Below are positions 1 through 8,006 of a stretch of 10,859 nt of DNA, piece by piece. The notes under the pieces are model-generated. The model saw only the letters and a list, made by a program, of their open reading frames with translations. It had not been told where the DNA came from and searched no databases. Position 1 is the stretch's first letter, and every line of letters begins with the position of its first letter. Source of the DNA: Myxococcales bacterium (lineage in GTDB: Bacteria; Myxococcota; Polyangia; Polyangiales; Polyangiaceae); assembly GCA_020430865.1 (NCBI GenBank), contig JAGQIY010001195.1, forward strand, positions 1 to 10,859. The letters run 5' to 3'. Made by a program: the position numbers and the translations under genes.

Positions 1-1885
1 CGGGCGCGACGCCGAGCGCGGTGAGCGTCGCACTCAGCGCGTCCGCCTCTCGGTGGTCGAGATCCAGCAAGCGACACCAGGCCTCCTGCGCGTCTCGGCC
101 GCGGCCGAGACGCGCGGCCGCCAAGGCGATCGCAGCCACCGCGTCGACCGAGTCTGGGTCGAGGCCGAGAGCACGCTGCGCGACACTGATTGCCTTGTCC
201 GCCTCTCCGATGCTCGCCAGCACGCAGCTGCGCAGGGCGAGGGTCAGCGCGGGGTAGGGGTTCTGGTCCGTGCTGAGCGCGGCGAGCGCGGTGTGTGCGC
301 GCTTCACCCAGATCGGTTCGTTGTGACGACGATCCACGCGCACCGCCGCCCACGCGAGCGCCAGGCGCGCGGGATCCGACTCGGGATCGTCTCGATAGGC
401 TTGGTCGGCTTGGTGCAACGCCTGATCGGAGAGCCCGAGCTCGATCAACAGGCGCGCGACGCTGGCGCGCACCTCGGGCTCTAGCAGCGGAAACGCGCCC
501 AGGGCTTCGAGCTCGGTCGCCGCCGTCTCGTCTCGGCCGAGCTGGATCAGCGCCCGACAGCGCATCAGGCGTTGCTCTGGGTCGCTGGCGTGAGGCTGCG
601 CCGCATCCAGCACTCGGTCCGGGTGCCCTTCGTCGAGCCAGCTCGCGAGCTGAAAGAGCGAGGTACCGGGATCCGGAGGCGGAGGTACCGAGCGTACCTC
701 CCGCAGGTTGTGTACCTTCGGCTGCGCCTCACGAACGGCGGCCCGAGGCTGGGCGTCAGAGACCTCGGGCGCCGCGGGGGTGCTCGAGTAGAGGCCCGCT
801 CGTGGCGGAAGCTGGCTCTTGCGCTTCAGCGGATCGTAGGCCGTGAACTCGATGGCGGGGTACTCTCCGCTCGGAGAGAGGGAGCCACCGCCAGGCCCAG
901 CGGGCTCGACCTCGTTTGCGCGCGGAATCAAATTGGGAACGGCGGGCGCGCGTGGGATGGCCACACCGACTGGTCCCGGTGTGGGTCCAGGACGTTGACT
1001 GCCGTCGCTCAGGTTGGAAGAGAGGGCGGGCTCGGCAGGCGACATCACCTGCGCCTGCCGGCTTGGCTCCGGCGCTGGGACGTTGGGTGGTGCCGGCACC
1101 CTGGGCGGTGGGGGAACGGAGCTCACGTGCAGCGCGGCGCTGCTACCTGCGTCGGTCAGCTTGGGGCCGAGCTGATCGAGAGGCGGGACCGTGGACGCGC
1201 CGGCGCGCAGGGACGGAGGGAGATCGGGGATGGGGAGCGAGTCCATGGGTCGCGCGGCGCGCGGTCCGAGGCTCGGGATCACCCAGGCAGGTTCCCCGCT
1301 CTGCTCGGCGTTGGTCTCACTCGAGGCAGCCCAGGCGCGAGGCAGGCCTGGCGCCTTGGGGATGCTGGGACGGATGGCCGCGCCGAGGTCGTCCTCGCTC
1401 GCCGAGGGAGTCAGGTCGAGGTCGTCCTCCGTCCCGGCATCGCCGAGGTCGGGCTCGTCCGGGATCGGCGCATCGGAATCGTGATGCACGATGGCAGCCT
1501 GGGTCAGCACCTGGTGGTGGGGCTCGGAGTCCCTGCGCTGGGTCGCGGCGGCCTCGCTTCGCCTGGCTTCCTTCTCCAGCTTCAGCTTCCGGGCGGTGCC
1601 AAACTCGGTCAGCTCGCCCGAGCGCGCGGCTTCGAGCAGCGTGGTTGCCTCCGGGAAGCTCGTGACCTCCTTGAGCAGATCCTCGAGGCGCTGGGCCACC
1701 TCCTCGGCATCCAGTCTCCCGCGCAGAAACAGCAGACGCGTCGTCAGGTAGGCGGTCGCGTGGCGAAACAGCTCGATTTCCCCGAGCTGCATCAAGGCTG
1801 TAGCGGCGCGGTCCAGCTCTCGAGCGTCCAACAACTCGTCAATCTCACGCAAGCGAGGCTGATCGAGCGGTCCGGCGGAGGCCAT
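1..1885 (-). CDS. TPR-like protein with long Pro-rich linker (C-terminus outside the window)
   Basis: I translated this frame by hand: it is open from an ATG at 1885 to the left edge, 628 codons, with no stop. An in-frame TGA five codons upstream fixes the start; only a G-run precedes the ATG, so the ribosome site is poor. Residues 1 to about 115 are alpha-helical and charged. Residues from about 115 to 425 are low complexity, first acidic (Asp/Glu), then rich in Pro, Ala and Ser with PPPP runs, so probably disordered. From about 430 onward there are paired helices with TPR-like spacing (for example a repeat with GEADKAISVAQRALGLDPDS). No enzyme motif, signal peptide or membrane segment is visible in the part seen. 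It is probably a cytoplasmic protein-interaction scaffold. It follows the kinase gene after 137 bp and could be cotranscribed, but no partner is shown. Function unknown; gene call firm, TPR assignment moderate. Confidence 0.82.
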   Translation of the reverse strand, partial: MASAGPLDQPRLREIDELLDARELDRAATALMQLGEIELFRHATAYLTTRLLFLRGRLDAEEVAQRLEDLLKEVTSFPEATTLLEAARSGELTEFGTARKLKLEKEARRSEAAATQRRDSEPHHQVLTQAAIVHHDSDAPIPDEPDLGDAGTEDDLDLTPSASEDDLGAAIRPSIPKAPGLPRAWAASSETNAEQSGEPAWVIPSLGPRAARPMDSLPIPDLPPSLRAGASTVPPLDQLGPKLTDAGSSAALHVSSVPPPPRVPAPPNVPAPEPSRQAQVMSPAEPALSSNLSDGSQRPGPTPGPVGVAIPRAPAVPNLIPRANEVEPAGPGGGSLSPSGEYPAIEFTAYDPLKRKSQLPPRAGLYSSTPAAPEVSDAQPRAAVREAQPKVHNLREVRSVPPPPDPGTSLFQLASWLDEGHPDRVLDAAQPHASDPEQRLMRCRALIQLGRDETAATELEALGAFPLLEPEVRASVARLLIELGLSDQALHQADQAYRDDPESDPARLALAWAAVRVDRRHNEPIWVKRAHTALAALSTDQNPYPALTLALRSCVLASIGEADKAISVAQRALGLDPDSVDAVAAIALAAARLGRGRDAQEAWCRLLDLDHREADALSATLTALGVAP

Positions 1886-2022
1886 CCCCCGAGGGTATCA
1901 GCCCCGCCGGAGGATCAGCAGATCATAGTTGGGGCCCACGGCGCACCCTCACCCCCCAATCCGAACCCTGCCGCTGTTTTCATCGCCGCGGCGAGCCACG
2001 CGCGGGCACTGCTGTCCCGAGT

Positions 2023-4110
2023 CTATTCGGCTGCTGGTGTCGCGGCGCTCCCGCTCGTCTGGAAGTCCATGGCGCAGCGGAAGCCGTAGCCATAGGACTG
2101 CGTGTCCGGCGTCGCGGAGTAGCGGAACGACGGGCGCAGCCAGGCCTTGTAGCCGCCGTTCCAGGCACCCCCGCGAATCACGCGCTTCTCGCCGGTCTTG
2201 GGTCCATGAGGATCCACCTGGGCTTCCGAGGTGTATGGACCGTCGTAGTCCGCGACCCACTCCCACACGTTGCCGACCACGTCGAAGGGACCGAACCGCG
2301 ACTTCCCTGCGGGGTACTTCCCGACCGGCGCCGTGGTGGGGAAGCCGTCGTCGGCATCATACAGGGGCGTCAAACGCTCGCCGTGTTCCTGTCCCCACTT
2401 CACGCACTCGCTACCACAGGCGTTGAGGTGCTTCTCCGTCGGATCTTCGTCGCCCCAGGGATAGATCCGTCCGTCGGGGCCCCGGGTGGCGTACTCCCAC
2501 TCCGCCTCGGTGGGCAAGCGCTTGTCGTGCGCCTTGCAGTACGTGTCAGCCATCTGCCAGGTGACGCAGTTGATGGGGTGATCGCCGCGCCCCTCGACGT
2601 CGTTGATGTTGCAGAGCGGACCGTAGACCTTGCGTTGCTTCGCGGTAATGCCTTCCCACTCGACGTCCTTGGGAGCGCGCCGACACTTCCCCATGTCGGA
2701 ACACTTCTTGTACTCCGTGGTGGTGACCTCATACAGGTCCATGCAGAAGGCCTCGAGCTTGACGTTGTGGGAGGGCTTCTGGTTGGCCATCGCGTCGTCT
2801 TGATCCGAGCCCATGAAGTACTGACCAGCTGGGATCTTCACCGTGCGGTCGGGGCACTCGAAGGGCTTCTCCGCAACGCTTGGGGCGGCACTGGGAAGCG
2901 GCGTCGTGGCGGACTGAGCTGGCTCCTGGGGATCGTCACCGCGATTGAGGGCGAAGAACGCGCCGACGCCCAGCACGGCGACCGCTGCCACGCCAATGCC
3001 GGCGAACAGCAAGCCTTTTCCGCCTGGCTTTTCTTGTTGTGGGTCCAGCGTCGCCGGGTTTCCGGTGGTCGGCGAGCGCGGATTGACGTGGGTGGGGATG
3101 TTGCTCGCGAGCACCGTGGCGCCCGCGGCGAAGACCTCGGCCGCCGGTGCCGGGTTGGAGACCACGGCGGGGCCGGTGAACCCGCAGGCGATGGCGAACG
3201 CCTGGATGAACTGGCCGGCGCTGGCGTAGCGCTCACTGGGTGAGATCTTCAGTGCCTTCCCGAAGACTGCCTCCACCTGATCGGTTACCTGTGCGCCCAG
3301 GTTGCGTGGCGTCGGGCGCGCCTGGGGGTTGGCCGAGCTGAACGCCAGCTGCACCAGATCGCCGCCGTCGAGCGCCGGGCGGCCAATCAGCATCTCGATC
3401 GCCACCAGCGCCAGGGCGTAGACATCGGTCCACGGTCCCGTCGCCCCATGAGAGCGCGAGAACTGCTCTGGCGCTCCGTACTGGGGGGTGAAGCTGGTGA
3501 TGCTGGTGCCCGTCTTGGCGAGCGCAGCCTGGAGATGAGTGTTGTCGCTCATCATCTTCGCGACGCCGAAGTCGAGCAGCTTCACCGTGGCGCCTCCGGC
3601 GTGGGGATCGCCGTTGACGAAGATGTTGGCTGGCTTGATGTCGCGGTGGGCGATGCCGCGCCCGTGGGCGATGTCCAGCGCCATGGCGACCGGCTCGAGC
3701 AGCCGGTACACCTCCACGACCGACCAGGGCTGAGCGCCTGCCTGCTGCTCCGCATCCAGGATCGCGTCGAGCGGGCGCCCGTCCAGCCACTCGAGCACCA
3801 TGTACGGCATCCACTGACCGCTCGGCGACGTGTACGTGCCGACGTCGCGTGCCTGGACGATGTTGGCCGAGTGGCTCGAGAGCTCAGTCAGCAGCGCGCC
3901 TTCGTTGATGAAGTCCTGCATCAGGCTCTCGCGCTGATCGACCGGGGCCGACGACAAGCCGTTGAAGAACTTGATCGCGACTGGCTTGTTCCAGATCGTG
4001 TGGATGGCGCGGTACACGACGGCGAAGCCGCCTTCGCCGACGAGGCGCTCGACACGGTACTTCTCGGCGACGACTTGGCCGGCGAGGTTCAGGGGGTCGC
4101 GATCTGACAT
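2023..4110 (-). CDS. Transmembrane Ser/Thr protein kinase fused to a C-terminal FGE/SUMF1-like domain
   Basis: This 695-residue protein has three parts. Residues 18-305 are a Hanks-type kinase: glycine loop GEGGFAVVY (25-33), ATP lysine K47 in VAIKFF, helix-C Glu likely E70, catalytic loop HRDIKPAN (155-162), DFG at 180-182 and APEQ at 213-216. All catalytic residues are present, so it should be active on the cytoplasmic side. A Pro/Ala/Thr-rich juxtamembrane stretch leads to one membrane helix at about 366-387. Residues about 417-680 form a formylglycine-generating-enzyme-like domain (IPAGQYFMGS, RLPTEAEWEYATRG, PWGDE, VVGNVWEWVADY, RVIRGGAWN, GFRCA), predicted outside the cytoplasm. The two active-site cysteines of true FGE, expected after the RGGAW motif, are absent (NGGYKAWLRPSFRY instead), so it is more likely a sensory or binding module than a sulfatase activator. 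A weak AAGGA lies 15 nt before the ATG. Substrates are unknown; the architecture recurs in myxobacteria and planctomycetes. Confidence 0.95.
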   Translation of the reverse strand: MSDRDPLNLAGQVVAEKYRVERLVGEGGFAVVYRAIHTIWNKPVAIKFFNGLSSAPVDQRESLMQDFINEGALLTELSSHSANIVQARDVGTYTSPSGQWMPYMVLEWLDGRPLDAILDAEQQAGAQPWSVVEVYRLLEPVAMALDIAHGRGIAHRDIKPANIFVNGDPHAGGATVKLLDFGVAKMMSDNTHLQAALAKTGTSITSFTPQYGAPEQFSRSHGATGPWTDVYALALVAIEMLIGRPALDGGDLVQLAFSSANPQARPTPRNLGAQVTDQVEAVFGKALKISPSERYASAGQFIQAFAIACGFTGPAVVSNPAPAAEVFAAGATVLASNIPTHVNPRSPTTGNPATLDPQQEKPGGKGLLFAGIGVAAVAVLGVGAFFALNRGDDPQEPAQSATTPLPSAAPSVAEKPFECPDRTVKIPAGQYFMGSDQDDAMANQKPSHNVKLEAFCMDLYEVTTTEYKKCSDMGKCRRAPKDVEWEGITAKQRKVYGPLCNINDVEGRGDHPINCVTWQMADTYCKAHDKRLPTEAEWEYATRGPDGRIYPWGDEDPTEKHLNACGSECVKWGQEHGERLTPLYDADDGFPTTAPVGKYPAGKSRFGPFDVVGNVWEWVADYDGPYTSEAQVDPHGPKTGEKRVIRGGAWNGGYKAWLRPSFRYSATPDTQSYGYGFRCAMDFQTSGSAATPAAE

Positions 4111-4132
4111 GGCTCGAGCGGGCTTTCCTTGA

Positions 4133-4157
4133 GCTACCCAACTGGCTCGGGGGTAGC
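4133..4157 (-). promoter_or_regulatory. Inverted repeat upstream of the kinase gene
   Basis: GCTACCC (4133-4139) and GGGTAGC (4151-4157) are perfect 7-bp arms around an 11-nt spacer, 23 bp upstream of the kinase ATG. It could be an operator or a 5'-leader hairpin that limits access to the weak ribosome site. No regulator is identified, and 7-bp arms can arise by chance in GC-rich DNA. Confidence 0.3.
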
Positions 4158-4276
4158 GGCAGGCGAGTGTAGAACGTTCGGACGAAGACTACCCAGATAG
4201 GGGACGGTGGGAGCAACCACTCGGTTACACGACCGGGCCAGAGATCCGCAATGGTTGCGCGGAACATCGGGCCTCG

Positions 4277-4296
4277 CTCGGCCTCTCGGCCCCGAG
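4277..4296 (-). terminator. Weak hairpin after the MNIO partner gene
   Basis: On the minus strand CTCGG-GG-CC pairs with GGCCGAG around a GAGA loop, giving a 7-bp stem with a 2-nt bulge, 12 nt past the partner-gene stop. No T-run follows, so it is at best a pause or attenuator. The rest of the 198-bp gap to the kinase shows only the inverted repeat listed separately and no convincing promoter. Confidence 0.2.
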
Positions 4297-4308
4297 TCTG
4301 GCTGGACA

Positions 4309-5133
4309 TCAACCGCTGCCGAGCAGCGCTCCGCGCTCCGCCAAATCCGCGAGCACGCGAGCAGTGCCATCCAGCACCTCCTGAGTGAGTGAGACACCTA
4401 GGACCGAGCAGCCATCGAGCAATGCCTGCTGCAGGGGAATTCCTGCCAGCAGACCCTCCAGGATCTGGGCGGCGAGTGGTGTCAGCTCCAGGTAGCGCAC
4501 CTCGTGGCTGGGGCTACGGTAAACGAGCAACGCGACCGCGCGCTGCTCGGGAGGCTCCTCGTCGGTCTCGTCTTCGCTCAGCTGGTGCACCGCGTGCTCA
4601 TAGCGCACCAAGCGCGCCGCCTCGATGAAGCGGAGGGGCTTGTCCAGCTCGAGCTCCCCGGGCTCTTCGTCGCTGGCGCGCGCGGCCTCGGACGCGACCT
4701 CGATACGTAGCGCTTCGTGGCGCGCCAGCGCCATCAGGTAGTCGGGGATCTGCCGATCGTCGGGCCACAGCGGCTCGCAGTAGTCGAGGAACTCCCGGGT
4801 CACGTCGCGCAGGTAGTGGGTGCGGGGACCGTCCGCTGCGAGCCAGCGTGCGAGGTAGTCCTCGAACACGTGTGTTCCCATGCGATAAATCGCGCGGGGG
4901 ATCGCGAGCTCGATGGCCCCCTGGACGTTGCCGCGCACGAGCCTGCGATAGACGGCGAGCCTGCCCAGGCCCGTGCGCAGGATCGCGTCGCGGTCCTCAG
5001 GGTGCACCCCGGCGTCGATGAGCCAGCTGGAGATGGCGTGGGGATCGTCCTCGACCTCGGCCCCCAGGGCGAGCCGCGCCATGGCGGTCTCCAGAGCTCG
5101 AGCTCGCTCGACCTCCGCCTCGCGACTGCTCAT
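4309..5133 (-). CDS. MNIO partner protein, DUF2063-type (BufC/HvfC-like)
   Basis: The 274-residue protein matches the pattern of partner proteins that act with DUF692 oxidases. In that family the partner binds the precursor peptide and presents it to the iron enzyme in the cytoplasm. The N-terminal half is all-helical and typical of DUF2063: RLAVYRRLVRGNVQGAIE (58-75), an IPRAIYRMGTHVFEDYLARW run (78-97), and LRDVTREFLDYCE (108-120). After an acidic linker (about 153-198), a C-terminal region with a strand-rich start (VALLVYR, 200-206; VRYLELTPLAAQILEGLLAG, 212-231) resembles the peptide-recognition region of BufC/HvfC. The start at 5133 is set by an AGGAGGG ribosome site and an ATGA overlap with the stop of the upstream MNIO gene, so the two are translationally coupled. 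The same frame is open further upstream to 5850, but that part is a shadow of the MNIO gene. The MNIO link supports the assignment despite low expected identity in this family. Confidence 0.85.
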   Translation of the reverse strand: MSSREAEVERARALETAMARLALGAEVEDDPHAISSWLIDAGVHPEDRDAILRTGLGRLAVYRRLVRGNVQGAIELAIPRAIYRMGTHVFEDYLARWLAADGPRTHYLRDVTREFLDYCEPLWPDDRQIPDYLMALARHEALRIEVASEAARASDEEPGELELDKPLRFIEAARLVRYEHAVHQLSEDETDEEPPEQRAVALLVYRSPSHEVRYLELTPLAAQILEGLLAGIPLQQALLDGCSVLGVSLTQEVLDGTARVLADLAERGALLGSG

Positions 5134-6005
5134 CCGACCCTCCTGTTTCGCGCCTCCCAGGCCCCGATCGCTCGCTGGTAGGTTTCGCGCAGGCGCTGCA
5201 CCTCCGAGAGCAGCTCGGGGAGCTCGGGGACGTCGTTGTCCCGTTCGAGCAGCACCGGCCGGGGCCCGCTGCGCTCGAGCGTCCACTCCAGGAGCTCGTA
5301 GACCGGGTCGATGATCGGGGCACCGTGAGTATCCAGCAGCATGCCGTCTTCGAGCTCCGTGTGTCCCGCGACGTGGATCTGCACGACGCGCTCCAGGGGC
5401 AGCTCGGAGATGAACCCATAGGGATCGAAGCCGTGGTTCTGCGCGTTCACGTAGACGTTGTTCACGTCGAGCAGCATCCAGGCCTGGCTCTTGTCGAGCA
5501 CGCGATTGATGAAGTCGGTCTCGGATAGCTCGGGGGCGCCGGGGTGCGCGTACCAGCTGATGTTCTCGAACGCCATGGGAACGCCCAGCGCGTCTTGCAC
5601 TCGCAGCAGCCGCTCGGCGGCCCGGTCCGCCGTGTGCTTGCACAGCCTGAGCGGCAGCAGATCGTGGAGCACGAGCGGACCGGCGGTGCTGAAGCACAGG
5701 TGGTCCGAGTGCCAGGGAGAATCCATGCGGATAATCTCCTGCTTGAGCTCGTCCAGGTAGTCTCTGGGCGGGTCGTCCACCGCGCCGAGGGAGAGTGTCA
5801 GCCCGTGGGTGACGAGGGGATAACGTTCTCGCACCTTGGCCAGCGCCCACGGGAAGTAGCCGCCGCGCCGCATGTGGTTCTCCGGCGAGACCTCCCAGAA
5901 GGCGACGTCGAGCTGGGGGCCCTCCATCACCTCTTCGAGGAAGTCCCAGCGCAGGCCGAGGCCGACACCGAGGCGATTCTTGGGCACGAGAGTCGGAGTC
6001 GTCAC
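5130..6005 (-). CDS. DUF692-family multinuclear non-heme iron-dependent oxidase (MNIO; BufB/HvfB/MbnB-like)
   Basis: Members are TIM-barrel enzymes with two or three iron atoms that use O2 to modify cysteines of ribosomal peptides, for example to oxazolone/thioamide or thiooxazole groups that bind copper. The 291-residue product has the family's usual length and motif series: RLGVGLGLRW (11-20), WEVSPENHM (37-45), LVTHGLTLSLG (64-74), WHSDHLCFS (98-106), AFENISWY (145-152), LLDVNNVYVN (178-187), QIHVAGH (209-215), DTHGAPI (225-231) and LLERDND (252-258). The His, Glu, Asp and Asn residues expected to hold the irons are all present, so it should be active and cytoplasmic. I chose the GTG at 6005, just before the conserved N-terminus; a TTG at 6065 would add 20 unconserved residues. 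Neither has a strong ribosome site. It overlaps the partner gene by 4 bp. The likely substrate gene lies upstream at 8321-8758. Family certain; exact chemistry inferred. Confidence 0.95.
   Translation of the reverse strand: MTTPTLVPKNRLGVGLGLRWDFLEEVMEGPQLDVAFWEVSPENHMRRGGYFPWALAKVRERYPLVTHGLTLSLGAVDDPPRDYLDELKQEIIRMDSPWHSDHLCFSTAGPLVLHDLLPLRLCKHTADRAAERLLRVQDALGVPMAFENISWYAHPGAPELSETDFINRVLDKSQAWMLLDVNNVYVNAQNHGFDPYGFISELPLERVVQIHVAGHTELEDGMLLDTHGAPIIDPVYELLEWTLERSGPRPVLLERDNDVPELPELLSEVQRLRETYQRAIGAWEARNRRVG
5138..5144 (-). promoter_or_regulatory. Ribosome binding site deciding the partner-gene start
   Basis: AGGAGGG on the minus strand ends 4 nt before the ATG at 5133, inside the last codons of the MNIO gene. 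It is the best Shine-Dalgarno I found in the window. With the 4-bp ATGA overlap it points to coupled, near-equal synthesis of oxidase and partner. Confidence 0.8.
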
Positions 6006-6112
6006 GCTCTGAGAGTACGCGCCAGACGCCCGTTGGTTCGAGTCCGAGTCGAATCCCTCGAGCAATCCGCGGTCGCCTGACCTCGGCCCTCGGGTGGCGC
6101 CCGGAGTGGTGG

Positions 6113-6128
6113 TTTCAAATCTTTGAAA
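6113..6128. promoter_or_regulatory. AT-rich palindrome upstream of the MNIO operon
   Basis: TTTCAAA and TTTGAAA form perfect 7-bp arms around a 2-nt spacer. The site sits in a short AT-rich island between the 615-residue lipoprotein gene and the MNIO start, in otherwise GC-rich DNA. The size and symmetry fit a dimeric repressor or activator site controlling the MNIO pair. No T-run follows, so it is not a good terminator. No clear -35/-10 pair is visible; the regulator is unknown. Confidence 0.4.
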
Positions 6129-6158
6129 TCATTGTGAATTTAGGCGGAATGGGGGCGC

Positions 6159-8006
6159 CTACTTGATGGGCGGCGGCTCGTAGATGCGCTTCACGTCTGC
6201 CCCACCCGCGAATGCATAGGAACCGGCGCTGCCATAGCCATAGGCCACGATGCCGAACGGTACGTCCCCGCCCAGGCGGTGGGCGCCCTCTGCGAGCGGA
6301 CACACCCGGCTCTCGTAGCTGACACCGTCGATGGTGCCCGCGGGCTCCACCGTGCACCCGGACGTCGGCGCGCCGTCGATGTTGATGTTTGCCCCCTGGG
6401 GCGTCGAGATCACGACGTAGTTCTTGCTCCAGGACGGTGGCGTCAGGATCACGTACTCCGTGCGGAACTGGTCGACCGGCGGGAAGACGGTGAGCGACGG
6501 ATCACCGGTGTAGGGGCCTTGGACGCGGCCCTGGCTGACCAGCAGCTGCCCGATCATGATCGGCGTCGTGGAGGTGACGGTGACGTTGTCCTGGGCCGGC
6601 GCGGTGACGGTGTCCCCCGGGTTCAGCGTGAAGTTGTCGTAGGGCGGCGCCAGGCTGGTCGTCACCTGAGCCGTCTCGGCCACGCCGAGGAAGCGCAGCA
6701 CGTCGGGCTCGCGCCAACCGCCAGTCGAGCGCACCGGGCTGCGGGTGATCACGTACTTGCTGCCCAGGGACTCCGCGGGGAACATCTGCTCTTCGAGGTG
6801 ATCCAGGCAGCACGACTCGCCGCCGTTCCCGTCATCCCAGCCGGGGTATGTCGGGATGTCCCACGAACCAGGAACGCTCGTGCTCTCGACCCCGCTGAAC
6901 ACCGCGACCGGCTTGTCCGCCTGCACCACCGTGCCGGTGAGATCGGCAGTCGTCTTCGGGTCGTCCTGGAGCGTACCGTCGTCCGTTTCCAGGTTCAGCA
7001 CGTCGTAGGGTCCGAGGGTGACCTCGATCAGTCCCCCCGCGGGAGTCGCCGCGATCGGGCCGTTTCCGCGGATCCGCCAGGATGGCTTCACGCTGACCTT
7101 GGTGTTCGCCTGGGTGCCAACGACGGTCACGTACGAGCGGTCGATTGGCGAATTCAACACGCTGACGGGGTGTCCAGCGTTCCAGTTGATGATGCGGTAG
7201 ACCTTGCCCAGGGCGCTGGTTGGCAACAGCAGCGAAGCATCGTTGGAGTACTCGTTCGTGAAGACGTTGAACTGATAGACGACGATCGGGCTGCTGCTGG
7301 TGATCTTGAACGCGCGCGACGAGAGGCAGGTGCCGGGTGAGTTGTAGTCGTTCGGCTTGGTGCCGCAGTCCAGCTCGCGGGCGGGCAGCACCACCGTCTG
7401 CAGGCTCCCCGCGGGCACCGTGAGCTGCTTGACGGGCTGCAGCTGCAACGGATCCCCTGGCTTCGCCAGGTTCGCGTCGATGGTGATGTTCGCGCTGCCG
7501 TCTCCGGCGTTCGACAGCACCAGGCCCCAGGGGGCGCTGGCGGGGTCGTTCAGCGCGTCCTGCTGATCCAGGTCGACGCTCCAGAACTCACAGCCCACGT
7601 TGGAGGGTTGATCGGCGGCGATCTCACAGGCCGTGCCGCAGCGCCCGTTTCCGCACAGCTCGCCACTGGCGACGTCGCACACCTCGACCACCTCGTCGGT
7701 GTTGCTGCCATCGCTGGAACACTTGTGGACCTCGTTGCCGAAGCACACCGTTTCCTCGGGGGTACAGTAGCTGCAGCCCAGATCCGGCGTGCACGCCTCT
7801 TCACACTCCACGGGCTCTTGCGGTTCGCCGTCGATGCAAGGGGTGTAGGTCTGGCCCACGCAGCCGTTGCAGAACATGCCGCCGTCGGCGCCACCGTTCC
7901 CGCCGTTGCCTCCGCTGTTACCGTCCACCCCGCTGCTGCTGTTGCTCGCAGAGCAGGCAAAACCCAGGAACAAGAAGCCCAGACCGGCGATCAAGTGGCG
8001 AAGCAT
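6159..8006 (-). CDS. Cys-rich lipoprotein with IgGFc-binding-like domain
   Basis: This 615-residue protein starts at an ATG with AGGA 7 nt upstream. A hydrophobic signal (4-17) ends in GFAC, with Cys18 the probable lipid-anchor site; the lipobox is atypical (Gly at -3, Phe at -2). A Ser/Gly/Asn linker (19-45) leads to a region with 14 cysteines (46-139), like the EGF-like or knot-like modules of myxobacterial surface proteins. Residues about 230-605 resemble the IgGFc-binding-protein N-terminal domain: repeated beta stretches such as SSSPIVVYQFNVF, DKPVAVFSGV and TTPIMIGQLLVSQG, and an end with FGIVAYGYGSAGSYAFAGG. In bacteria this domain occurs on exported surface proteins, with unknown ligands; real antibody binding is not implied. 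It sits between the small lipoprotein and the MNIO pair, 153 bp before the GTG at 6005. Residues 118-124 read CGNGRCG, the motif seen in the putative MNIO substrate, but this also fits an ordinary Cys-rich module. Role unknown; domain call fairly firm. Confidence 0.88.
   Translation of the reverse strand: MLRHLIAGLGFLFLGFACSASNSSSGVDGNSGGNGGNGGADGGMFCNGCVGQTYTPCIDGEPQEPVECEEACTPDLGCSYCTPEETVCFGNEVHKCSSDGSNTDEVVEVCDVASGELCGNGRCGTACEIAADQPSNVGCEFWSVDLDQQDALNDPASAPWGLVLSNAGDGSANITIDANLAKPGDPLQLQPVKQLTVPAGSLQTVVLPARELDCGTKPNDYNSPGTCLSSRAFKITSSSPIVVYQFNVFTNEYSNDASLLLPTSALGKVYRIINWNAGHPVSVLNSPIDRSYVTVVGTQANTKVSVKPSWRIRGNGPIAATPAGGLIEVTLGPYDVLNLETDDGTLQDDPKTTADLTGTVVQADKPVAVFSGVESTSVPGSWDIPTYPGWDDGNGGESCCLDHLEEQMFPAESLGSKYVITRSPVRSTGGWREPDVLRFLGVAETAQVTTSLAPPYDNFTLNPGDTVTAPAQDNVTVTSTTPIMIGQLLVSQGRVQGPYTGDPSLTVFPPVDQFRTEYVILTPPSWSKNYVVISTPQGANINIDGAPTSGCTVEPAGTIDGVSYESRVCPLAEGAHRLGGDVPFGIVAYGYGSAGSYAFAGGADVKRIYEPPPIK

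Noticed and set aside
572..2089. Long plus-strand open frame of 505 codons
   Set aside because: It lies opposite the TPR-like gene, is Arg/Gly-rich with no recognisable domain, and reflects the GC-rich codon pattern of the minus-strand gene.
2023..4110. Active formylglycine-generating enzyme coupled to a sulfatase
   Set aside because: The cysteines expected after the RGGAW motif are missing and no sulfatase gene is in the window.
5134..5850. Upstream extension of the MNIO partner frame to give a 513-residue protein
   Set aside because: This part lies in another frame of the well-supported MNIO gene and is Arg/Ala-rich without motifs. The AGGAGGG site and ATGA overlap set the partner start at 5133.
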